Origin: Novosphingobium sp.
Lineage (GTDB): Bacteria; Pseudomonadota; Alphaproteobacteria; Sphingomonadales; Sphingomonadaceae
Assembly: GCA_023266625.1 (NCBI GenBank)
Contig: JAHFPT010000044.1
Coordinates: forward strand, 1 to 32,119
Direction: 5' to 3'
DNA: 32,119 nucleotides
The notes under the pieces were generated by a model. The model saw nothing but the letters and a program-made list of their open reading frames with translations, had not been told where the DNA came from and made no database searches. The position numbers and the translations under genes are program-made. Shown piece after piece: positions 1 to 6,941 of this stretch; positions within the stretch are counted from its first letter, which is position 1, and each line of letters begins with the position of its first letter.

Positions 1-15
1 CCATGGCCGCGTAAC

Positions 16-1302
16 TTAAACCAAATGGCCTCCGACAATCCCGGGGCGGTTCACTGGCGCATTGTACAGTTCATCGACGTAGGGGGACCATTTCTGGAAC
101 AGGAGCGATGTCGCGCCGAACCGATCCCGCAACGGCGCGGCGAACCTTCCACCAAGAGCACCAAAACCAGTAGAGAGCAGGAAGTCGGTGCTATTGAATT
201 TGCGGCCAGTTGAGACACGATCAATCACTTGACCGGTCAGGCTACCCAAGCCGCCACTCGCACCACCAGCGATAGTCAGGCCCTTGGCACCAAAGCCATA
301 TATCCGCGTGGCGGACGGCGCGATCAGTGCGGAGGCCAGAGTCGTCCCTGCCAGGCCGCCAATCGTATTATGCGAGCCGGTTGCGTAATTGCCACCCAAC
401 TCGATCGACAAGCCGATTCCTGCTTTCAGGCCAGCGACTTGCGCAATAGTCCCCGCCGAACCTTGGTAGCCCGCGAAGGCGAGCCACGCCGGGGCTGACG
501 CAACAAGGCCTGCGCCACCTGCGGTGATACCCACAAAACCGCCCAGTCCCCAGTTGAGTTCAGAATATGCATTTTGCAATTGGGCCGTTTTGTAGGAATC
601 AACGCGCTGGCGAACCAACAATGTTGCTGGGTCTAATTCACCATAGAGAATGCTCTGGCCATCGTAGCTTGAGTAATAAGGGTTTCCACCGATACTATTA
701 CCTGTATCCCCTACAAATTGGCCATCCGCATATTTATAGGTTGGATATGGCGTAGATATATGACTGGTGCCTTCGTTGGCTATTGAGAGCTGTGCCAACA
801 TCACCCTCTCACGCTGCCCGAGGAAGGCAACTGTTCCCTGATCAGCGCCGAGCTTGGCAGCCGTCTGGGCATTACCATAAGTCAGTTTTGCCATATCGGC
901 AGCAACAATGTTGTCCCCAGCAGCGTTAATGGCATCCTGATTGACCGTGATGCCGTTCGGATCGTTGCTGGCCTGCGCCTTTGCCTGCGCGGCTTTTTCG
1001 GCAGCTTTGGCGCTCGCATCTTTCGATGACTGCGCCTCCCTTGCGCTAACCTGTCCTGCTATAGCTCGACCAATGATAGAGCCCAGTATAAGGTGCCCGA
1101 CACGAGGTTTGCCGCACGGACGGATTTTCCTGAGGCGTTCTGCGGGGTTGCGGGCACTTTTCCTGGACGCGAACCGGCGCGCACAGATTTTACCCCCTGA
1201 CGCGGTTTTGGCGGCAGGAGGGGCAAGCGGCTGAGAGGGTAATGCAGGCGCGGTCCCGGTCATGGGAACGGTGTGGCCGGTGGCTGGCGGGTTCGTCAAC
1301 AT
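16..1302 (-). CDS. Displaced Rhs C-terminal tip, different toxin, with element-derived leader
   Basis: An open frame of 428 codons. The first ~72 codons (1086-1302, MLTNPPATG...) come from the end of the integrative element. Then come the 19-bp site (GSIIGR) and a C-terminal block homologous to the full-length Rhs (AIAGQVSAREAQ, then DPNGITVNQD). After that the protein diverges but keeps a shared motif (ELNWGLGGFVGITAGGAG), a glycine-rich hydrophobic stretch, and an unfamiliar end (WSPYVDELYNAP...GGHLV). I do not recognise a toxin family, and the unique end looks short for a complete enzyme domain, so it may be decayed. It is probably the tip the rhs gene had before insertion. Whether the ATG at 1302 is used is unknown. 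An ATG begins at base 4 on the same strand, 11 bp past the stop, and could start its immunity gene outside the window. Confidence 0.6.
   Translation of the reverse strand: MLTNPPATGHTVPMTGTAPALPSQPLAPPAAKTASGGKICARRFASRKSARNPAERLRKIRPCGKPRVGHLILGSIIGRAIAGQVSAREAQSSKDASAKAAEKAAQAKAQASNDPNGITVNQDAINAAGDNIVAADMAKLTYGNAQTAAKLGADQGTVAFLGQRERVMLAQLSIANEGTSHISTPYPTYKYADGQFVGDTGNSIGGNPYYSSYDGQSILYGELDPATLLVRQRVDSYKTAQLQNAYSELNWGLGGFVGITAGGAGLVASAPAWLAFAGYQGSAGTIAQVAGLKAGIGLSIELGGNYATGSHNTIGGLAGTTLASALIAPSATRIYGFGAKGLTIAGGASGGLGSLTGQVIDRVSTGRKFNSTDFLLSTGFGALGGRFAAPLRDRFGATSLLFQKWSPYVDELYNAPVNRPGIVGGHLV
1067..1085. repeat. 19-bp attachment-site core, distal end (att3)
   Basis: Minus strand reads TGGGCTCTATCATTGGTCG, encoding the GSIIGR part of the rhs product. 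The same 19 bp recur at 9580-9598 and 18093-18111, each 8513 bp apart. Base 1066 differs from its counterpart 9579, which defines the edge. It separates the element leader (right) from the displaced toxin tip (left). Its role as the crossover site of the neighbouring recombinase is inferred. Confidence 0.8.
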
Positions 1303-1306
1303 CCGC

Positions 1307-1339
1307 TTGCCATTTGGGCGTCATTGACGTATAGGCGTC
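1307..1339 (+). promoter_or_regulatory. Promoter and operator of the toxin-antitoxin pair (unit 2)
   Basis: TTGCCA (1307-1312) and TATAGG (1330-1335) are 17 bp apart, a good -35/-10 match. Between them lies a perfect 11-bp palindrome, CGTCATTGACG (1319-1329), overlapping a second short inverted repeat, GACG-tatagg-CGTC (1326-1339). This placement suits autorepression by the antitoxin. The toxin ATG at 1342 falls where transcription would start, so the message may be nearly leaderless. AGGCG at 1333-1337 could alternatively be a weak ribosome-binding site. Confidence 0.5.
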
Positions 1340-1341
1340 CG

Positions 1342-1680
1342 ATGCAGACCCGCCCGATTGCCGTTGTGGAGACCAGTATGTTCCTGCGGCAGGCGGAGAA
1401 GATATGGAACGATGAAGAACGCGCTGGCCTGGTCGATCATATGGCGCGCAACCCGGAAGGCGGCGATGTCATCCCCGGCACCGGCGGCGTACGCAAGATA
1501 CGCTGGGGACGTAGCGGCAGCGGCAAGCGCGGCGGGGCGCGGGTGATCTATTTCTATCACGATATGGATCGCCCGCTCTATCTGCTGCTGGCTTACGCCA
1601 AGGCGCAAGCCAGCGATATGGACGCGGACGAGAAGAAGGCGGTTGCCGCCTTTGCCGCGATCATCAAGGGCAAAGGATAG
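1342..1680 (+). CDS. RelE/ParE-superfamily toxin (HigB-like), unit 2
   Basis: A 112-residue basic protein with the RelE/HigB pattern: N-terminal helices (FLRQAEKIWNDEERAGLVDHM), then a strand-rich part with GTGGVRKIRWGRSGSGKRGG and VIYFYHDMDRPLYLLLAYAK. Family members are mRNA interferases or gyrase poisons; which applies cannot be read here. I chose the ATG at 1342 because the family's usual N-terminus begins here; an upstream in-frame ATG at 1273 would add 23 unrelated residues and overlap the promoter. The antitoxin gene follows 13 bp downstream. In this context the pair probably acts as an addiction module that stabilises the element. Confidence 0.8.
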   Translation: MQTRPIAVVETSMFLRQAEKIWNDEERAGLVDHMARNPEGGDVIPGTGGVRKIRWGRSGSGKRGGARVIYFYHDMDRPLYLLLAYAKAQASDMDADEKKAVAAFAAIIKGKG

Positions 1681-1693
1681 AAGGAAGTAAGCG

Positions 1694-1984
1694 ATGAGCA
1701 CATTTGGACAAGACCTGATCGCCAGCATGGCAGAGGCCGCCGCTCATGCGCGCGGAGAACAGACCGCTGCGCGCGTGCATGTTGTCGAGGTGCCTGACGT
1801 CCGCGCGATCCGCGAGGAACTGGGGCTGTCGCAGCAGGCTTTCGCCAGCGCCTACCGGATTCCACTGGCGACCTTGAAGGGCTGGGAACAGGGCCGTCGT
1901 CTGCCCGATGCGACCGCTTCGGCCTATCTCAGCGTCATCGCCCACCTGCCGGGGGAAGCTCGCGAAGCCTTGCGCGCGGCCTGA
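1694..1984 (+). CDS. HigA/NadS-like XRE antitoxin, unit 2
   Basis: 96 residues with a C-terminal XRE helix-turn-helix (about 35-80: VRAIREELGLSQQAFASAY, then PLATLKGWEQGRRLP). This is typical of antitoxins encoded after RelE-type toxins (HigA/NadS group). A GGAAG ribosome-binding site precedes the ATG, and the gene follows the toxin by 13 bp, so the two are probably one transcript. The toxin-first order is the HigBA order. The protein likely binds the palindrome at 1319-1329 to repress the operon and neutralises the toxin. Confidence 0.8.
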   Translation: MSTFGQDLIASMAEAAAHARGEQTAARVHVVEVPDVRAIREELGLSQQAFASAYRIPLATLKGWEQGRRLPDATASAYLSVIAHLPGEAREALRAA

Positions 1985-1992
1985 TCGTTCGA

Positions 1993-2029
1993 AGTCGGTC
2001 CCCGACTGCGCGCCCTTGTTTCGCGCAGT
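1993..2029. terminator. Overlapping hairpins between the TA pair and the integrase (unit 2)
   Basis: Two hairpins share the bases ACT. One is AGTCGG/CCGACT with loop TCC (1993-2007); the other is ACTGCGCG/CGCGCAGT with a 9-base loop (2005-2029). They lie between convergent genes, so they may act as a bidirectional terminator or as mutually exclusive structures. There is no strong T tract. Confidence 0.45.
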
Positions 2030-2090
2030 GTTATACAAAATACGCCGCATGGCTTATCCTGCACCACATCCATAACAGCGGATCGCACCC

Positions 2091-3242
2091 TCATGCGTCC
2101 TCGCCCCATATCTCTTCGCCCTCGGCCTCGGCATCGAGCAGGGCCAGCAGCGCTTCCGCCTCATCGTCGCCGGCGGGCGCGCTGCCGGCGATGTGCTGGG
2201 CGTCCGCATGGGCGGCAAGCCTGGAGCGGATCGGTTTGGCGGGATGGGTGGCGGTGTGGACGGCTTTGAGCGCCTTGATGCTAACCTGGGTGTAAAGTTC
2301 GGTGGTCTTGAGGTCGGCATGGCCGAGCATCGCCTGGATGAACCGCACGTCCGCCCCGTTCTCGAGCATCAACGTCGCCATGGTGTGGCGGAACATATGG
2401 CACGAGCCGCGCTTGCCGATGCCTGAGTCGTTTACGCACTCGCGCACGATCTCGGCGAGGCGGTCAGCCCCGAGCGGCTGCCCGAACGTCGAGAGGAACA
2501 AGGTGCCGTCATCCGCGCCGCAGGCAAGGTCAGGGCGCACGTCGGCCACATACTTGTCGATCCATTGCAGCGCCCGCGCGCCGATCGGGATCACCCGGTC
2601 CTTCTTGCCCTTGCCCTCGCGCACCATCACCACCCCTCTTGCCATATCGAGGTCGTAGATATTGAGGTGGATCAGCTCCATGCGGCGGATGCCGGTCGAG
2701 TAGAGTACTTCGAGCATCGCCCGGTCGCGCACCCCCATGGCCAGCTCAAGGTTGGGTTGGCTGAGCACCTTTTCGGCCTCGGCAATGGTCATTACGTTGC
2801 GGGGGAGACGGCGGCCGATACGCGGCATCACCAGGTCCGAGGCCGGATTGTAGAGGATATGGTTTTCGCGCGCGAGCCAGCGGAAGAACGCCTTCAAGGG
2901 ATGGATATGGGCGATCTGGCTGCGCGTCGCCAGCGGCTCGCCGTCGAGCTTGCGATAGAGGAACAGGTGGCGCTGCCAGCGCTCCAGGATCGGCCTGGTG
3001 ATCTCCTGCACCCGGATCAGCCCGCGTTCCGCCGCCCAGGCGGCGAACACCATCAAGGTGCGCTCGCGCGCCTCGATGGTGTAGGGCGAGTAGCTGCGCT
3101 CGATCTGCCAGCGGCTAAACCGCAGCATATGGTTCCAGATGCTCTCCGGGTCGTGGCCGCCCACCACCTGGCTTGGGGGATGATACATCCCCTTGTGCTG
3201 CTTGCGGGGTTTCTTGGTCCCGAGCCCACGCTTGCGGGGCAT
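2091..3242 (-). CDS. XerC/D-type tyrosine recombinase of the element, unit 2
   Basis: 383 residues from the ATG at 3242. The N-terminal SAM-like core-binding domain covers about residues 30-135 and the catalytic domain about 150-330. Visible catalytic residues are R186 (STGIRRMEL), a Lys in the GKGKKDR hairpin, H282-x-x-R285 (CHMFRHT), a second His in GHADL and the nucleophile Y317 (ELYTQV). An acidic Ala/Glu-rich tail follows. The primase stop TGA is separated by one base from this ATG (TGACATG), suggesting translational coupling; an in-frame ATG at 3305 would give 404 residues and overlap the primase. It is the only recombinase in the unit and lies ~1 kb from the 19-bp site, so it probably catalyses integration and excision there. 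Confidence 0.85.
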   Translation of the reverse strand: MPRKRGLGTKKPRKQHKGMYHPPSQVVGGHDPESIWNHMLRFSRWQIERSYSPYTIEARERTLMVFAAWAAERGLIRVQEITRPILERWQRHLFLYRKLDGEPLATRSQIAHIHPLKAFFRWLARENHILYNPASDLVMPRIGRRLPRNVMTIAEAEKVLSQPNLELAMGVRDRAMLEVLYSTGIRRMELIHLNIYDLDMARGVVMVREGKGKKDRVIPIGARALQWIDKYVADVRPDLACGADDGTLFLSTFGQPLGADRLAEIVRECVNDSGIGKRGSCHMFRHTMATLMLENGADVRFIQAMLGHADLKTTELYTQVSIKALKAVHTATHPAKPIRSRLAAHADAQHIAGSAPAGDDEAEALLALLDAEAEGEEIWGEDA

Positions 3243-3243
3243 G

Positions 3244-6200
3244 TCAGAGAACGGCGGCTGAGGGGGTGCGAGGGGCGGGCTGCGGGTATGACGACGCCGT
3301 GCCATTCAGGCCCACGTCTTTTTGGGGGGTGACGTGCGTTTTCGGGGCTTGCGTCTCGGGGGTGCCAGGAGCGGCGGATTTGCGCCTCTCAGCCGCTGTT
3401 TCTGCGGTGTGACCACCCCCCGACCGGGGGCCGATCAGGGCCCGACCGGCCCCCGACCGATCCCCATTCAGCCCCGACCGGTCGCCGTCGTAACCGCGTA
3501 TCGGGCGCGCGGGGCCAGTATCGGGAACAGCATCGCGGTTCCCCTGCGGGGCGGCGTTCAGCCCCATCAGGAACGGCTCGCCGCCTTCGCCTTCGCCTGC
3601 GTAGAGCAGCTCATAGTCATGGGCGGTGCCCGCCTTCACCCGGTGGGCCAGCACATATTCAAGCTCGGCCAGGCGGCTGAGATGGACCTTGAGCTGGGTG
3701 TCGCCCCATCCTGTCACCGCCCTGATCTGACGGCGGGTAAAGCGCAGCTCGGGGCGTTTCAGGGCGAGCCGCGCGCATTCCGCGTCCACCCAGCTCCGCA
3801 CCATTTCCAGCAAGCGCCGGGTCTGCGGTGGCAACTCGTCGAGCGTCCGCCCCAGCACCTCGCCCGCAAGCCGGTTGGCAAGCTGGATGTCGGATTCGGT
3901 AACCTCGATATAGCGCACCGGCTTGCCCCGGTGCTGGACCTCGTGGGTCTGCCGCTGATGCTGGTGGAGCAGCGCGATGGCCTGGATCAGGGTGAGGTAT
4001 TTCATGTGATCGCGCCGGGTGCGGGTCTTGTCGTCGAGGAACGTCAGCTCGTCGGCGAACGGGTTCACCACGCGCATCGGCTCCAGCAATGTCTGGGCGT
4101 TCCTGTGCAGCGCCAGGGTGGCATGGCGGTCCTCACTGGCGAGCAACCCGGCCAGCGTCTGGCGGCGGCGTTGCAGGACATGGATGGCGCGGGTCTGCTC
4201 GCGGCTTTCGTCGACCGAGAGCACCATGCAGCGGTTCATCAGCTCCTCGTCGATGTCGATGGCGGTGGTGGTCAGGAACAGCATCACCGGACCCTCCACC
4301 CGGTATTCTTGCGTCACGAGGTTGCCGGTGGTCGCATCCTTGCCGGTGCTGGCGATTGTCACTTCGCCCTCGGACTGGAGCAGTTTGAGGGCATAGGCCG
4401 CGCTCGATGCGCCTTCCTCCTCCGATATGGCAAGGATACGGTGCTTGAGGTTGGTCTCGCCCATGTAGAACAGGCTCTGCCCGGTCATCGCACTATAGCG
4501 CACCTGCGCGGCGGAAGGCATCAGGGAGAGCACCGCGTCCATCATCGCGCTTTTGCCCGCTGCTGATGAGCTCTGGATGATCAGCGCCAGCGGGCGGTCC
4601 AAGAGCCGCGACACGCAGGCCAGATAGCCGGTCAGCGCATTGGTTTGCTCGCCGACAACCCCGCAGGCGGCAAAGTCGGCCAGGATGCGCGCCACCAGGT
4701 CGGGAGCCTGCAAGAGCGCCATCGCCTCCGCGTAGTCCGCCTGGGTGAGACCGGGCCGTTCCTCCTTTGCCAGCACGCCCAGCAACTCGGCATCCTGCAA
4801 CGCCTCGATCCTCAAGAGGATGCGCCCGAGGTCGTGTTTGAGCGCGTCCTCGCTCTCCCCAAGCTCGATGCCCGCCTGCTTGGCGAACGCGGCGCGCGCC
4901 TTGGCGGCGTAAAGATCGAGCGTGTCCACATGGAAGTGGCCATCTTCGCTGCCATCCTCCGCCGCCTCCCGGCGCACCAGCAGGTTGACCTTGAGCGATT
5001 CGGGATTGAGCGGCTTCTTCCAGCCCCGGATACGATAACGGCGCTGGTTTCCTTCGGCCCCCAGCACCATCACCAGTTCCTGGTCGCTCTGCGCCTCCAC
5101 CGGATCGGGCACCGCCGAGGGTGGCACCGCCGCGGCCATGGGTTCAGGGATCGGCTCCGGGATGGGCGAGGTTTCCGGTTCAGCAGCTGAGAAGGGAGGT
5201 GGGGCAAGCTCCAGCATGTCGCCAACGGACGCCAGCGGGTCCGCCGCGCTGGTGATCGCCGGAGCCTTACCATTGCCCAGCCACTGCGCCTTGCGGATCA
5301 GCACGCCCAGCGATTTGGTGGCCGGTGTCACCCGACACGCATAGGCATTGGCGTCCAGCCCCTTGGGGAAGACAATGCGGAACGTCGCAATACCGGCCTC
5401 CATCAGCCGCTCCGCGACTAGCCCAGCGCCCTTGTCCCCCGCCTCGTCGCGGTCGAACGCGATCAGCACCCGCTCCACCCCGTAACGGCGCAGCGCCGCC
5501 AGATGATCGTCGGTAAACCCGCCCGCGCCGTAAGCAGCGGTGACGTTGCGGTAGCCCGCCGACCAGAACGTCATCGCGTCGATCAGCGATTCGGCCAGGA
5601 TCAGCTCGCCCTTGCATCCGGCAACGCCCTCCACGTTCCACACGCCAGCATGAGGCCCGGGCAGATAGAGGTGCAGCGGTGTGCCGGGCCTGAGGTCACT
5701 GCGGATCTTGCGGCCATAGACCTCGCGCACGATACCACCCTCGTCCAGCACCGGCACAATGAGGCTGCCGGTCAGATGTTCATGCCCGCTTGCCCGGTAG
5801 ATGCCGATCCGCTCCAGGCGCGCGCGGATGTCGGCACCGGCCTTGCGGGTCTTCTCCGGCAGCCGCAGCCCCAGCGTGCGATTGGCGTAACCGAGCCGGA
5901 AGCGCTCGATCAATGACCCGTCCAGGCCGCGCGCCGCGAGGTAAGCCAGTGCCTCGGGCGACTGCTTCAAGCTGTCGTGGTAATAGTCGATGACCTGGGA
6001 GAGCAGCGCCGCGTCGCCCATGTCCGTTTCTGGCGCATCGAGCCGCACCGGGGATGGCAACCGGCGGCCAGAGTGGCGGGGCTTCGCGCTTTCCGGCCCC
6101 GGCGCGACCGGCGCACCATCGCGCAGCCATTCCACCGCATGGCGGAAGCTCATCCCCTCGCGCTTCATCACCCAGTCGATCACCCCGCCCGCCGCCTGGC

Positions 6201-6393
6201 AACCGAAGCAGTGGAACAGGTTCTTGGATACCGACACCGACAGCGACGGCGTGCCCTCCTCGTGGAACGGGCACAGCCCCACCAGCTCGTCCGCGCCGCG
6301 CTTCGTGAGCTGAACGCCCGACGACTCGACAAGCCGCACCAGGCTCACCTCGGCCTTGATTCGCTCGATCTCGCTTTCCGCGATTCGTGCCAT
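3244..6393 (-). CDS. CHC2 zinc-finger/Toprim primase-helicase of the element, unit 2
   Basis: 1049 residues from the ATG at 6393 (MARIAESEIERIKAEV), where DnaG-like homology begins; upstream codons to 6498 look unrelated and cover the promoter region. A DnaG-type CHC2 zinc finger is visible (C41, H44, C62, C65 in CPFHEEGTPS and HCFGC), then a Toprim domain at about 255-335 (AESLIDA; AFDRDEAGD). A P-loop ATPase domain follows with Walker A near 607-615 (SSSAAGKS), then a winged-helix-like region near 890-960 and a disordered Gly/Arg-rich tail. Primase plus ATPase suggests it initiates or supports replication of the excised circle. It is the first gene of a likely primase-recombinase operon and diverges from the XRE gene. 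The exact family name is uncertain. Confidence 0.75.
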   Translation of the reverse strand: MARIAESEIERIKAEVSLVRLVESSGVQLTKRGADELVGLCPFHEEGTPSLSVSVSKNLFHCFGCQAAGGVIDWVMKREGMSFRHAVEWLRDGAPVAPGPESAKPRHSGRRLPSPVRLDAPETDMGDAALLSQVIDYYHDSLKQSPEALAYLAARGLDGSLIERFRLGYANRTLGLRLPEKTRKAGADIRARLERIGIYRASGHEHLTGSLIVPVLDEGGIVREVYGRKIRSDLRPGTPLHLYLPGPHAGVWNVEGVAGCKGELILAESLIDAMTFWSAGYRNVTAAYGAGGFTDDHLAALRRYGVERVLIAFDRDEAGDKGAGLVAERLMEAGIATFRIVFPKGLDANAYACRVTPATKSLGVLIRKAQWLGNGKAPAITSAADPLASVGDMLELAPPPFSAAEPETSPIPEPIPEPMAAAVPPSAVPDPVEAQSDQELVMVLGAEGNQRRYRIRGWKKPLNPESLKVNLLVRREAAEDGSEDGHFHVDTLDLYAAKARAAFAKQAGIELGESEDALKHDLGRILLRIEALQDAELLGVLAKEERPGLTQADYAEAMALLQAPDLVARILADFAACGVVGEQTNALTGYLACVSRLLDRPLALIIQSSSAAGKSAMMDAVLSLMPSAAQVRYSAMTGQSLFYMGETNLKHRILAISEEEGASSAAYALKLLQSEGEVTIASTGKDATTGNLVTQEYRVEGPVMLFLTTTAIDIDEELMNRCMVLSVDESREQTRAIHVLQRRRQTLAGLLASEDRHATLALHRNAQTLLEPMRVVNPFADELTFLDDKTRTRRDHMKYLTLIQAIALLHQHQRQTHEVQHRGKPVRYIEVTESDIQLANRLAGEVLGRTLDELPPQTRRLLEMVRSWVDAECARLALKRPELRFTRRQIRAVTGWGDTQLKVHLSRLAELEYVLAHRVKAGTAHDYELLYAGEGEGGEPFLMGLNAAPQGNRDAVPDTGPARPIRGYDGDRSGLNGDRSGAGRALIGPRSGGGHTAETAAERRKSAAPGTPETQAPKTHVTPQKDVGLNGTASSYPQPAPRTPSAAVL
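3419..3480. repeat. Phased CCCGACCG repeats in the primase 3' end (unit 2)
   Basis: CCCGACCG occurs at 3419, 3441, 3452 and 3473, spaced 22, 11 and 21 bp, i.e. on one face of the helix. The stretch encodes the Gly/Arg/Ser/Asp-rich tail of the primase-helicase just before the recombinase gene. It may be a protein-binding array such as recombinase arm sites, or only a repetitive linker. Confidence 0.5.
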
Positions 6394-6509
6394 AAAAACC
6401 GGCCTCCGCCAAAACCCTGTCAAGGGGGTATTGAGTAAAATAACTCCCTTTCGTATCTCTCCCATTGGGAGTAGAGTCAACCCCGCCCGCAAAAACATGA
6501 GGTATAGCC
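6394..6509. promoter_or_regulatory. Divergent control region, primase/XRE (unit 2)
   Basis: 116 bp between divergent starts. It contains the perfect 13-bp palindrome CTCCCATTGGGAG (6459-6471) and another half-site, ACTCCC, at 6443-6448, whose complement GGGAGT is at 6467-6472. These are good candidates for operators of the adjacent XRE protein, which would repress the primase-recombinase operon and itself. GAGG at 6499-6502 is the XRE ribosome-binding site. Confidence 0.5.
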
Positions 6510-6941
6510 ATGATCACAACCGAACCGACCATTCCGGGGATCATCGCAGCCATGAACAGCGAGAACGCTTCCTTCTTCAAGCCCCTCGGCGAACGCATCG
6601 CCAAAGCCCGCAAGGAACGCGGCCTGACCCAAGTGCAGGTCGCCGATCACCTTGGCGTCGCTCAACAGACATTTGCGCATTACGAGACAGGCCGGGCGCG
6701 CATCGCTGCATCGCTGCTCCCCATGCTCGCCGATATTCTCGACCTGACGCTTGATGAGCTGCTGGTCGGGCAGCCCTCAATGCGCGCACCCGGCAAGCGC
6801 GGGCCTGCCTCACGGCTCGCCCAGCAACTCGACGCCGTCACCCTGCTTCCCAAAGCCCGCCAGCGGTTCGTGGTCGAGATGATCGACACCGTACTCGCCC
6901 AGCACGGCACACAGGCACAGGAGGCCGCACCCGCCTCCTGA
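6510..6941 (+). CDS. XRE-family regulator of the element, unit 2
   Basis: 143 residues with an XRE (HTH_3) domain at about 26-86. The pattern is ERIAKARKERGLTQVQVAD, then GVAQQTFAHYETGRARIA and LPMLADILDLTLDELL, as in phage-repressor-type regulators. The C-terminal part (PASRLAQQLDAVTLL...) is helical. The ATG at 6510 has GAGG 7 bp upstream; an internal ATG at 6552 is a possible alternative. It diverges from the primase gene and probably controls the excision and replication genes by binding the palindrome between them. Confidence 0.8.
   Translation: MITTEPTIPGIIAAMNSENASFFKPLGERIAKARKERGLTQVQVADHLGVAQQTFAHYETGRARIAASLLPMLADILDLTLDELLVGQPSMRAPGKRGPASRLAQQLDAVTLLPKARQRFVVEMIDTVLAQHGTQAQEAAPAS

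Noticed and set aside
3322-4566. 414-codon plus-strand open frame (and its copy at 11835-13079)
   Set aside because: Antisense to the primase-helicase, which has clear domains; its composition is that of a GC-rich shadow frame and no motif is visible.
5780-6613. 277-codon minus-strand frame overlapping the primase and XRE genes
   Set aside because: Out of frame with the zinc-finger/Toprim coding region and overlaps a real gene on the other strand.
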